From contig JALCBP010000065.1 of the NCBI GenBank assembly GCA_028066355.1, positions 1 to 15,095 on the forward strand: a stretch of DNA of 15,095 nt, in the 5' to 3' direction. Source of the stretch: UBA1268 sp002694955 (GTDB lineage: Bacteria; Planctomycetota; Planctomycetia; Pirellulales; UBA1268). Positions 6,806 to 15,020 of this stretch are shown here, one piece after another (positions within the stretch are counted from its first letter, which is position 1; every line of letters begins with the position of its first letter). The notes beneath the pieces were generated by a model, which was not told where the DNA came from, ran no database searches, and was given only the letters and a program-made list of their open reading frames with translations. Made by a program: the position numbers and the translations under genes.

Positions 6806-8770
6806 ATGGCAGCGAATGACAGGTCAGCAGGGCGAGTTGCAAGTGTGATGCAGGAGCATCGTTCATTTCCACCATCAAAAGACTTTTCAAGCCGATCTCG
6901 TATCGGATCGAAAGAAGCGTACCAGGCACTATATGATCAGGCTGCTAATGACCCCAATGGCTTTTGGGCGGAACGAGCTCAATCATTGCCTTGGATGAAG
7001 CCTTATGACGAAGTGTTGCGATGGAACGCTCCTCACGCAGAGTGGTTTGTAGGTGGTCAAACGAATGCTTCGGCAGCATGCATCGATCAACATGTTGATG
7101 CTGGTTTGGGTGATAAGACTGCAATCGTATGGGTCGGTGAGCCTACTGGTGAGCGGCGAACGCTCTCGTTTTCTGAACTCAAGGAGGAAGTAAGTAAGGC
7201 GGCCGCAGGATTATCAAGGCTGGGTGTGAAACAAGGCGATGTTGTTTCTATCTACATGCCCATGACACCAGAACTTGTTATTGCAATGTTGGCATGTGCA
7301 AGAATTGGTGCCGTTCACTCTGTTATTTTTGGTGGTTTCTCAAGTGAAGCTATCGCTGATCGAAATAATGACGCGCAGGCTGTAGCAGTCATAACCTCAG
7401 ATGGAGGGTGGCGGCGAGGCAGTGCTTTGCCGCTCAAAGCAAACGTTGACGAAGCGGTCAAGAAGTCGCCGACGGTGAAACACGTTGTTGTTCTGAAACG
7501 AACTGGTCAAGAAGTCACAATGGTTGAAGGCCGCGACGTGTGGTGGCACGACATGGTTTCAAATGAATCTGGTAAATTCGCGCCCGTACCGATGGACTCT
7601 GAGTCACCACTTTTTATTCTCTACACAAGTGGATCGACCGGGAAGCCAAAAGGTATCAAACACACAACGGCCGGGTATCTGTTATGGGCGAAAACAACGG
7701 CCGAGTGGGTTTTTGATCTGCGTGATGATGATCTGTTCTGGTGTACAGCTGATTGTGGTTGGATTACAGGGCACAGTTATGTCACCTATGGTCCGTTGGC
7801 AGCTGGCGTTGGGATCCTTATTTACGAAGGTGCACCAGACGCTCCTCACCAAGGACGCTTCTGGGAGATTATCGAAGACGAAAAGCCAACTATTTTCTAT
7901 ACGGCTCCAACGGCTATTCGAGCGTTTATGAAGTGGGGCCCTGAACATATTGAGGGAAAAGATCTTTCCAGCTTGCGACTGCTTGGAACAGTTGGAGAAG
8001 GCATTAATCCAGAAGCATGGATGTGGTACCACGAGACAGTCGGGGGTGAACGTTGTCCTATTGTGGATACATGGTGGCAAACCGAAACCGGTGGAATCAT
8101 GATGAGCCCGCTCCCTGGCTGTATTCCAACGAAGCCGGGTAGCTGTACGTTACCGTTGCCCGGAGTCTGTCCAGAAATTGTTGATGCCTCTGGTCAGCCA
8201 GTTGAACAGGGTGAAGGTGGTTGGCTTGTAATGACAAAACCTTGGCCAGGTATGCTTCGTGGTATCTGGGGTGATGAGGAACGTTTCGTTGAAACGTACT
8301 GGGAACGAGTTCCAGGAAAGTATCTTGCTGGTGATAACGCGAGACAGGATGAAGATGGCTACTTCTGGATTATGGGTCGGATTGACGATGTTCTTAACGT
8401 TGCTGGTCATCGACTTTCAACAATTGAAATTGAAAGTGCGTTGGTCAGTCATCCAGCTGTTGCAGAGGCGGCAGCGGTTGGTCGTCCACATGACGTCAAA
8501 GGTGAGGCTGTTTCGGTTTTTGTCACGCTCAAGTCCGGTGAGCCAGACGAAGCATTGAAAAAAGAGCTGCGACAGCATGTTCGTCAGCAGATAGGCGCGA
8601 TTGCCTCACCTGATGACATTCACTTTTCTGCATCACTCCCTAAGACACGTAGCGGCAAGATCATGCGAAGGCTTCTTCGAGATATCGCTGCTGGTCGCGA
8701 AACAGTTGGTGATACAACAACGCTCGAAGACTATACGGTCTTAGCGAATCTCCGCAGCAGTGAAGAGTAA
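6806..8770 (+). CDS. acs: Acetyl-CoA synthetase, AMP-forming
   Basis: Makes acetyl-CoA from acetate, ATP and CoA through an acetyl-AMP intermediate in the cytoplasm, allowing growth on low acetate. At 654 residues it matches the usual Acs length. An N-terminal ACAS_N-type segment (residues 36-90, with EAYQALYDQAANDPNGFWAE) precedes the adenylating domain. Key motifs are IFGGFSSEAIADR at 174-186, the P-loop YTSGSTGKPKG at 273-283, DTWWQTETGG at 421-430 with the acetate-pocket Trp, GRIDDVLNVAGHRLSTIEIE at 524-543, and PKTRSGKIMRRLLR at 612-625. Lys618 in the last motif is the residue acetylated to switch off Acs in other bacteria, so similar post-translational control is plausible; no acetyltransferase gene is in view. 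ATG 6806 is preceded by a run of eight G at 6792-6799 that may act as ribosome site. Confidence 0.97.
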   Translation: MAANDRSAGRVASVMQEHRSFPPSKDFSSRSRIGSKEAYQALYDQAANDPNGFWAERAQSLPWMKPYDEVLRWNAPHAEWFVGGQTNASAACIDQHVDAGLGDKTAIVWVGEPTGERRTLSFSELKEEVSKAAAGLSRLGVKQGDVVSIYMPMTPELVIAMLACARIGAVHSVIFGGFSSEAIADRNNDAQAVAVITSDGGWRRGSALPLKANVDEAVKKSPTVKHVVVLKRTGQEVTMVEGRDVWWHDMVSNESGKFAPVPMDSESPLFILYTSGSTGKPKGIKHTTAGYLLWAKTTAEWVFDLRDDDLFWCTADCGWITGHSYVTYGPLAAGVGILIYEGAPDAPHQGRFWEIIEDEKPTIFYTAPTAIRAFMKWGPEHIEGKDLSSLRLLGTVGEGINPEAWMWYHETVGGERCPIVDTWWQTETGGIMMSPLPGCIPTKPGSCTLPLPGVCPEIVDASGQPVEQGEGGWLVMTKPWPGMLRGIWGDEERFVETYWERVPGKYLAGDNARQDEDGYFWIMGRIDDVLNVAGHRLSTIEIESALVSHPAVAEAAAVGRPHDVKGEAVSVFVTLKSGEPDEALKKELRQHVRQQIGAIASPDDIHFSASLPKTRSGKIMRRLLRDIAAGRETVGDTTTLEDYTVLANLRSSEE

Positions 8771-8965
8771 AAGTTTTGCCCGTCTTCTTAGCACGTGGTC
8801 TGTACTGGGTTATTTTCACATTCTGATAGTCGAAGCGAAACACGGGACGTGCGGGAAAAAAAGTCCTATAATTTAGAAGTGTAAGGCTTTTTTTGCACTA
8901 GACATGTTTCCTGCGCCTATATCTCAGTTGTGTAAACGTTTCGATTACCCGTTCAAATCAACAGC
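8771..8965. other. Intergenic region before the DUF1592 gene
   Basis: The gap separates acs from the exported-protein block. It contains an exact TATAAT (8867-8872), but no acceptable -35 about 17 bases upstream, so a promoter is only possible. No terminator hairpin is clear after acs. Confidence 0.35.
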
Positions 8966-11464
8966 ATGAAAAACAGGATGCGTCTTCCCCTACTGCTTTC
9001 GATCCAGCCTGTTTCGATCGGTGCTGGTTCGATCAGGTCTGGTTTATTTGCCTTGCTCTGTGTTGCTATCAGTTGTCAATCTGTTCAGGCGGAAGTAGGT
9101 GCCAGACGGGCAAACGTTCCTGTGAATATCCAAGGATTTCTGAATACGAGCTGCATTGATTGCCATGACGGGCCTGATGGAGAGGCAGGCTTTGATCTGA
9201 GCAGAGTTCTGTCGAATGGTATTGATCTTCAAGACAAAAAGCTTGACCCGCCATGGGTAAGAATTATTGACAGAGTTGCATTGGGTGAAATGCCACCGCG
9301 TGAAGCAGACCAACCAAACTCGAAAGAGCGTAACAAGTTTGTCTCAGAAGCGAGTCAGTGGCTTCAGGTTCATCAACGGCAGCGTGACCGTACCTACGGT
9401 CGTGTACGCGCTCGTCGACTTACACGAAAACAGGTTGAGCGATCGCTGCATGAAATTTTAGGAATAGACATTCCACTAGCTGAAAAATTACCTGATGAGG
9501 GTCGCCCTCGCGGTTTTACAACGGTTGCCGAATATCAGACAATGTCTCACCACCATCTTGCCCGACATCTTGCAGTGGTAGATGAGGCACTTGATGAAGC
9601 CTTTCGTCGTGCACTTAATCCAACGGAAGAGTGTCATAGAGATCTTGAGCCGCGAGCTATAGCACGTTCGAATCCTAGGAGACGCTGTCGTGAGCCCGAG
9701 ATGCTAAGGGGGCAGGCTGTTGTCTGGTCTTCAACAATGGCCTACTACGGTCGTATTCCAGCTACGACTGCGCCAAACGATGGTTGGTATCAATTTCGTG
9801 TTTCCTGCTCTGGAAAAAATGTCCCTGAAACAGGTGGCATTTGGACGGCCATCCACTCGGGTCCATGCATTTCTACGGCTCCTATTCTCACTGCACTAAA
9901 AGCGTTTGAGGTTGGTGAGACGTCAACGGCGGTCGAATTCGAAACATGGTTACCAACTGGACATATGCTTGAGATTCGACCGCAGGATAGTACGATCAAA
10001 CGTGCTCGTTTTCGTGGTGGTCAGGTTGGGGCCGGTGAGGGAGAGCCACAAAAAGTTCCAGGCATTGGTATAGATCAGATAACGATGAGGCAGGTCCATC
10101 GTTATTCGGTACAAGATGTACAACAACGATTATTCGGTTCCGTGGAATTAGAAGAGAAGCCTCTCAATAAGTTTACACCTGTACCAAAAAACTCTCGTAA
10201 AGTACTCACAGAGTTGATTCACTCGTTTGCGAGACGAGCCTTTCGGAGAAACGTAGCGCAAGATGATATTGTCAATGCAGTAAGCCTTGCGTCGAACATG
10301 CTCTCTGAAGGCCGATCCTTCATTGCGTCACTGCGAGCGGGGTATCGAACAATTCTATGTAGCCCAGAGTTCTTATATCTCAAAGAGAATCCAGGGCCAC
10401 TCAACGACTATGAAATAGCCAGCCGTCTGAGTTATTTTCTAACCGGATGTCCTCCTGACGATACTCTTCAAAAGCTTGCCAAAACAAACCAGTTGAGTGA
10501 TGCAGGTGTACGTCGGCATCAAGTAGATCGTTTGTTGGGTTTAGCTGGTACGCGTGAAAGATCTCACGTGGGAAGAGACGGCCTGGCCAAGCAGTTCATC
10601 AAAGACTTTTCATCAGAATGGCTTGACCTTGATCAACTGGATTTTACTCAGCCAGATAGGAAGCTATATCCGAAATACGATCCCATCGTTCGTATGGCAA
10701 TGCTCGATGAGACACATGAATTTCTTGTTGACATGGTATTAGAAGATCGTCCAGTCAAGAATCTCGTAGCAGCTAACTACACCTATTTGAACAGTCGACT
10801 CTGCCGATACTACAAACTTGGGGAAGACGTAGGTGAAGGAATGCAAAAGGTCGATGTTTCAGAAGTTTCTCATCGTGGTGGTTTGCTCACGCAGGGGGCA
10901 ATCCTGAAGGTAACGGCCAACGGCAGTACAACCTCACCAGTTGTTCGAGGTGCGTGGGTAGCCGAGCGGATCTTGGGCATGAAGATCCCGCCTCCGCCTG
11001 AGGGTGTGCCTGCTATCGAACCGGATATTCGCGGAGCGGTGACTATTAGAGAAAAGCTGGCAAAGCACAGTAATGATGAGTCATGCGCAAGTTGTCATCG
11101 TCAGATGGATCCCTTCGGTTTTGCACTTGAGTCATTTGACCCAGCCGGCCAATGGAGAAGCCATTACTTTGCTGTAAATAAAGGAAGAACCAAATTAGGT
11201 GCAGAGGTTGATTCCAGCGGTCAGGTGCCAGATGGACAATTTTTTTCAGATATAAATGAACTCAAGCAAGTTCTCGCTTCACGTCCCGAGAAGATTGCTC
11301 GAGGGCTGACCACCCATCTTGTGGTGTACGGAACCGGTGGTGAACTGTCGTTTTCGGACCGTCAGGCAATCGATCAGATTGTTACAACCGCTCGTGACAC
11401 AGAGTATGGATTCCGATCCCTTCTAAAATCTGTCGTCTCCAGTCCGCTTTTTATTGAAAAATAA
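8966..11464 (+). CDS. Exported cytochrome-type DUF1592/DUF1588 protein
   Basis: An 832-residue member of the large planctomycete cytochrome-like family. The N-terminus is a signal peptide with hydrophobic core at about 26-36 and probable cleavage after the Ala in SVQA (42). A first haem site CIDCH at 63-67 begins a PSCyt-like segment that includes GEMPP. DUF1587 (RRLTRKQVERSLHEILGI) begins near 150. Residues 244-390 resemble a beta-rich ligand-binding insert (GWYQFRV, GHMLEIRP). DUF1595 is near 405-475, DUF1592 near 480-615 (YEIASRLSYFLTG), and DUF1588 near 635-735 (TSPVVRGAWVAERILG with the second haem site CASCH at 707-711 and MDPFGFALE). DUF1585 closes the protein near 775-832. The family is generally encoded beside a DUF1552 gene, as here. 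Covalent haem attachment is inferred from the CXXCH motifs; the biochemical role is unknown. There is no clear Shine-Dalgarno at ATG 8966. Confidence 0.93.
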   Translation: MKNRMRLPLLLSIQPVSIGAGSIRSGLFALLCVAISCQSVQAEVGARRANVPVNIQGFLNTSCIDCHDGPDGEAGFDLSRVLSNGIDLQDKKLDPPWVRIIDRVALGEMPPREADQPNSKERNKFVSEASQWLQVHQRQRDRTYGRVRARRLTRKQVERSLHEILGIDIPLAEKLPDEGRPRGFTTVAEYQTMSHHHLARHLAVVDEALDEAFRRALNPTEECHRDLEPRAIARSNPRRRCREPEMLRGQAVVWSSTMAYYGRIPATTAPNDGWYQFRVSCSGKNVPETGGIWTAIHSGPCISTAPILTALKAFEVGETSTAVEFETWLPTGHMLEIRPQDSTIKRARFRGGQVGAGEGEPQKVPGIGIDQITMRQVHRYSVQDVQQRLFGSVELEEKPLNKFTPVPKNSRKVLTELIHSFARRAFRRNVAQDDIVNAVSLASNMLSEGRSFIASLRAGYRTILCSPEFLYLKENPGPLNDYEIASRLSYFLTGCPPDDTLQKLAKTNQLSDAGVRRHQVDRLLGLAGTRERSHVGRDGLAKQFIKDFSSEWLDLDQLDFTQPDRKLYPKYDPIVRMAMLDETHEFLVDMVLEDRPVKNLVAANYTYLNSRLCRYYKLGEDVGEGMQKVDVSEVSHRGGLLTQGAILKVTANGSTTSPVVRGAWVAERILGMKIPPPPEGVPAIEPDIRGAVTIREKLAKHSNDESCASCHRQMDPFGFALESFDPAGQWRSHYFAVNKGRTKLGAEVDSSGQVPDGQFFSDINELKQVLASRPEKIARGLTTHLVVYGTGGELSFSDRQAIDQIVTTARDTEYGFRSLLKSVVSSPLFIEK

Positions 11465-11552
11465 GGGTGGAAAGGTCATTTTGCTTCACAACGGGCATAA
11501 CATGTCAATAAGTGACGACATGATGAACTAGTTGGTGTTGAGTTCGCGAAAT

Positions 11553-11594
11553 CCTGAGTTCCCAAATGAACAACCTGAGTCCCCAAATCAACAA
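11553..11594. repeat. 21-bp imperfect tandem repeat, two copies
   Basis: Two adjacent 21-base units, 11553-11573 and 11574-11594, each begin CCTGAGT and end AACAA, and differ at two positions. They sit 30 to 72 bases before the DUF1552 start in the 160-base gap after the DUF1592 gene. A regulatory role (two adjacent binding sites) or a simple duplication are both possible. Confidence 0.75.
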
Positions 11595-11624
11595 TAAGAA
11601 CAGTATTGCAATAGGAGCATACAA

Positions 11625-12920
11625 GTGACATTGCGAACGAACTTTAATTTCCGACAGCAACTTCATCGACGCACACTTCTCAAAGGTGCGGGGGTTTCGA
11701 TGGCGATGCCATGGCTGTCAGCAATGGAATCTTCGTTTGGTGCTCCAACAAAAAAAACACCGAGGCGTTTTGTCGCGATGACTCTTGGGTTGGGCCTGCT
11801 CGCAGATAATTTGAATCCGAAACAAACAGGTCGTGAGTACCAGTCGTCGGCATATCTCAAGGATTTTGATGACTTGAGAAAAGATTTCACGGTTGTTTCA
11901 GGGACATCTCATCCAGGTGTCGGGGGCGGTCATCGTGCAGAATCGAGTCTTCTGTCCGCAGCGCCGATGTCAGCAGGAATTCCATCTGGCAACACCATTT
12001 CAGTCGATCAGTTGTTGGCGAAGCATCTTGGTCACGAAACACGATTTCCTTCACTTGTTCTGGCGCTGTCGGGTAGTAACAGTCCCTCGTACACAGAAAA
12101 TGGCTCAATGATTCCAGCTGAGTCGTCCCCTTCGAGCCTTTTCACAAAACTTTTTATTGCAGATACACCGGCTGACAGGCGTCACCAAATGTATCGTGCT
12201 CGCGAGGGTCGCAGTATTATGGATGTCGTTGCAGATGACACCCGATCTCTGAAGCGACGCGTGGGTGTTGGTGACCGTGATAGGCTTGATGCATATTTTA
12301 CAAGTGTTCGAGACCTTGAAAAAAGATTGGCATCAAGTGAGGCGTGGGTAAATAAACCAAAACCAAGTGTGGATGCCTCAAAGCCCTTGGATATTGCAAA
12401 TCCAAATGACTTTATTGCACGGCAGCGGCTCATGAGTGACATGATTCGTTTAGCTCTTTCAACAGATTCGTCACGGTTTGTTGTGTGCCACTTTGGTAGT
12501 GGATCAGGCGTTGTTCCACTCGACGGCGTCGAAGAGGGGTATCACACACTTAGCCATCACGGGCGAGACGAAGGGAAACTGTCTCAGCTGGCAATCGTTG
12601 AAAAAGCAATCATTGATTCATGGGGTGATTTTCTACGATCGCTTAAAGAAGTTGATGAGCGAGGTGAAAGTGTTCTTGATACAACAAGTGTCCTTTTGAC
12701 CAGTAATCTCGGAAATGCTTCAAGTCACTCGAACAAGAACATGCCGGTGCTTTTCGCAGGTGGTGGTTTTCAACATGGGCAGCATCTTGCGTTTAACCAA
12801 AATAAGAACCACCCCCTTCCGAATCTCTATCTGTCGATTTTGCAGCAGACAGGTCTTTCGGCAGAGCGATTTGCAACGTCAACCGGAACAATGCCTGGCC
12901 TCGAGCCAACGAAAACTTAG
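11625..12920 (+). CDS. DUF1552 protein with twin-arginine signal
   Basis: A 431-residue DUF1552 protein. The N-terminus HRRTLLKGAGVSMAMPWLSAM (residues 14-34) is a Tat-type signal with the Arg pair at 15-16, so folded export is predicted. Family features include RRFVAMTLGLGL, FTVVSGTSHPGVGGGH at about 88-103, the RDLEKRL region, LMSDMIRLALSTDSSRFV, GYHTLSHHG, and the closing NLYLSILQQTGL with FATSTGTMPGLE. GTG 11625 is the start: AGGAG lies about seven bases upstream (11613-11617). Its pairing with the upstream cytochrome-type protein is recurrent in planctomycetes and suggests joint action in the periplasm. No enzymatic activity is established, though the fold is thought to be related to sulfatase/alkaline phosphatase-like DUF1501 proteins; that is inference. 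Confidence 0.92.
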   Translation: MTLRTNFNFRQQLHRRTLLKGAGVSMAMPWLSAMESSFGAPTKKTPRRFVAMTLGLGLLADNLNPKQTGREYQSSAYLKDFDDLRKDFTVVSGTSHPGVGGGHRAESSLLSAAPMSAGIPSGNTISVDQLLAKHLGHETRFPSLVLALSGSNSPSYTENGSMIPAESSPSSLFTKLFIADTPADRRHQMYRAREGRSIMDVVADDTRSLKRRVGVGDRDRLDAYFTSVRDLEKRLASSEAWVNKPKPSVDASKPLDIANPNDFIARQRLMSDMIRLALSTDSSRFVVCHFGSGSGVVPLDGVEEGYHTLSHHGRDEGKLSQLAIVEKAIIDSWGDFLRSLKEVDERGESVLDTTSVLLTSNLGNASSHSNKNMPVLFAGGGFQHGQHLAFNQNKNHPLPNLYLSILQQTGLSAERFATSTGTMPGLEPTKT

Positions 12921-12952
12921 TTTGTTTTTTATTTTATGTTGGAGTAACAACA

Positions 12953-13912
12953 ATGTTCAGACGATTCATGTGTCCTAGTTTAAGCCGTTCAAAGATGTCT
13001 CTTGATATATCGAGAGGCTTTACATTAATCGAACTGCTCGTCGTCATTGCGATTATTGGCGTTCTTGTTGGTCTTTTATTACCCGCAGTTCAGCAGGCTC
13101 GAGAAGCCGGCCGCCGTCTTTCATGCGCAAATCATCTCAAGCAGATTGGGCTGGCGGTTGCCCTTCATGCAGATGCACAGAAGCATTTTCCAAGTGGTCG
13201 TAAGACGCGTGATCCGTACGATGTGTCGTGGGCCTTCCGGCTGCTCCCGTTTCTTGAGCAATCGCAAATATTCAATGCGAGAAATCTGGACGCAACGGTT
13301 CCATGTTGGGATAGTTCAAATTCGACCGCTTTTCGAACACCAGTCGATACATTTTACTGCCCGAGTCGACGCAGTCCCGCTGCTGATAGAAACTTCGATA
13401 ACAACAACCAACCGCCAGTTCCCAGTGGAATTGGCGTTGCAGCAGGTGGCGACTATTCTGCATGCGGTGGGACGTATTTTAATTACGCAACGCCAACAAC
13501 AGGTGGGCCTGACCCGAAACGTGCAGGTGTGATCCATACATTCTCAGAGATCAGACCCGCTCAAATTACTGACGGACTTTCCACAACAATGGTCATTGGA
13601 GATCGCCATATCCCACCAGCTATTGCAGGAGCGGGCGTTATGGAACACTACAACCAAGGTGATACCGCGGTTTTTGTTTCAGATACTCCCCATACGTTGT
13701 TCCGAGACACGGCTCGCGGCTTGGCTTCAAGTCCCCGTGATACAAATAACCGAAAATTTGGCAGTCAGCATCCCGGTGTGACTCAATTTGTCATGTGCGA
13801 TGGTCATGTTGAAGCACTGACGAACGACACTGATGTCGATGTACTTTTAAAGTACGCTGCTATTGGAGATGGTGATAATCCATCTGATATTGATGAAGGC
13901 AACGGAACATGA
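12953..13912 (+). CDS. DUF1559 prepilin-like protein
   Basis: A 319-residue protein with a type IV prepilin/pseudopilin N-terminus: RGFTLIELLVVIAIIGVLVG with predicted cleavage after Gly22 and Glu at mature position 5, followed by the membrane-embedded helix to about residue 43. The sequence LLPAVQQAREAGRRLSCANHLKQIGLA is the classic DUF1559 (SBP_bac_10-like) signature, and HPGVTQFVMCDG at 273-284 is the C-terminal H-X9-DG motif. It begins 32 bases after the DUF1552 stop with GGAG at 12941-12944, so it is probably co-transcribed. These proteins are numerous in planctomycetes and presumably handled by a prepilin peptidase and a type II or IV pilus-like machine; individual functions are unknown. 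Confidence 0.95.
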   Translation: MFRRFMCPSLSRSKMSLDISRGFTLIELLVVIAIIGVLVGLLLPAVQQAREAGRRLSCANHLKQIGLAVALHADAQKHFPSGRKTRDPYDVSWAFRLLPFLEQSQIFNARNLDATVPCWDSSNSTAFRTPVDTFYCPSRRSPAADRNFDNNNQPPVPSGIGVAAGGDYSACGGTYFNYATPTTGGPDPKRAGVIHTFSEIRPAQITDGLSTTMVIGDRHIPPAIAGAGVMEHYNQGDTAVFVSDTPHTLFRDTARGLASSPRDTNNRKFGSQHPGVTQFVMCDGHVEALTNDTDVDVLLKYAAIGDGDNPSDIDEGNGT

Positions 13913-13951
13913 TGTAGAGTTCTTATTCACATTTCCCTGAAGAATGTTCTC

Positions 13952-14629
13952 ATGGCAAAAAAACAACAGAAACAATCGAGTGGTTTTGGAAAGCTCATTT
14001 TGTATGGCATTGGTGCTTTAGCCACTGCTGGCATTCTCTTCTACTCTTTTGCTGGACCAAATCTTGCGGCAGAAACGATGTCAATGCAGCAAAAGGTATT
14101 GATGGAAGGCAAAGACTTTGCATCGAGTAAAGAAAAGATACGGGAGATCATGCAGAATATAGATCTCATGCAGCCAAATGAAATCTACAAGGTAAGAAGA
14201 GATCTGGGTCGATCTGTTGGTCAGTTGGCGAAGCAGTCTGCAGAGAAATATGTTCAATTGAATACAGCAGAGCAGGCAGCGTTTCTTGATGAAGGGCTTG
14301 AGAAAATGCAGTTGGCCCGAGCACTATTTGATGCGACAAATCAGGGTGGCATGCCAACTCGAACTCAAGCTGATGCTGAAAGGTACCAGCGTTATCGTGA
14401 GGAAAGAGAAGCTGCAAAGAAAAACCCACCTGAAAAAAAAGAGAAGAAGCCAAAGCCAGAAGATGGTGTGAAAAAGAAGCCAAAGCCAGACGATAGAGAG
14501 AAAAAAAAGCCAACTGTGACACCGGAGAAAGTGTATTTTGAAGCCCTGCTCAGACGGGCGGAAGAAAGAAACATTGATATGGGGCGTTTTGGTCGGTATT
14601 ACGCCTCTGGTGGGCGAGGTCGACGTTAA
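13952..14629 (+). CDS. Single-span membrane protein with Lys/Pro-rich tail
   Basis: A 225-residue protein not recognised by family. A basic start (MAKKQQKQ) precedes one membrane helix at about 14-34, consistent with an inner-membrane protein whose N-terminus is cytoplasmic. Residues 43-130 are probably alpha-helical and charged. Residues 155-187 are a Lys/Pro/Glu-rich linker with a repeated KKPKPEDG / KKPKPDDR unit. After it come a short helix (EKVYFEALLRRAEERNI) and an Arg/Gly-rich end (GRFGRYYASGGRGRR). It starts 39 bases after the DUF1559 gene, so the two are likely one transcription unit, and small membrane proteins next to DUF1559 genes are a recurrent planctomycete arrangement. A linker that spans or binds the cell wall is a guess from composition. 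Confidence 0.8.
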   Translation: MAKKQQKQSSGFGKLILYGIGALATAGILFYSFAGPNLAAETMSMQQKVLMEGKDFASSKEKIREIMQNIDLMQPNEIYKVRRDLGRSVGQLAKQSAEKYVQLNTAEQAAFLDEGLEKMQLARALFDATNQGGMPTRTQADAERYQRYREEREAAKKNPPEKKEKKPKPEDGVKKKPKPDDREKKKPTVTPEKVYFEALLRRAEERNIDMGRFGRYYASGGRGRR

Positions 14630-15020
14630 CAGGTGCGTTTTTCACATTGTGGCGGTGGGTCGTTCGCCGAACAGTTACTTGGCTACTTGGCTGCTTGGCA
14701 AGACTTTAGTGACTGCTGATTTTGCACCTCCTGCTTTTTACGCCCCTGTTCTGAATATGAACTTTTTGGTTTAGCAGCTAGTTACCAGTTCGACTGTGAG
14801 TGGTGATGTTTTCTCTTCACTGCGTCAGAACGAACGACAGACTCCCCATAAGTACTATTTTGCTTGAAATAAAACAGTTTCTTGGATGGTTGTTACCAAT
14901 TATCTTTACAAACTTGTGGTTTAAATCTACAAATAGACGTTGGTTAGAAGGGGGCGTTACTGTGTTCGCATGATGTCTCCAGATCCATATTTTCATGTCC
15001 CTTAATATTCAGGAATTGCT
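14630..15020. other. Intergenic region between membrane protein and second DUF1559 gene
   Basis: These 391 bases hold no convincing gene. Three tandem 8-mers (ACTTGGCT, ACTTGGCT, GCTTGGCA) lie at 14677-14700. I see no clear terminator hairpin, and a promoter for the next gene must lie here or upstream but I cannot place it. Confidence 0.5.
14677..14700. repeat. Three tandem 8-bp repeats
   Basis: ACTTGGCT occurs twice in direct succession, then GCTTGGCA. This is a short microsatellite-like repeat in non-coding DNA with no evident function. Confidence 0.6.

Noticed and set aside
8867..8872. Exact TATAAT as promoter -10 for the DUF1592 gene
   Set aside because: No acceptable -35 lies 16-18 bases upstream, and an isolated hexamer is expected by chance.
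14538..14774. 78-codon frame overlapping the end of the membrane-protein gene
   Set aside because: It begins inside the real gene in another frame and shows no protein-like pattern beyond it.
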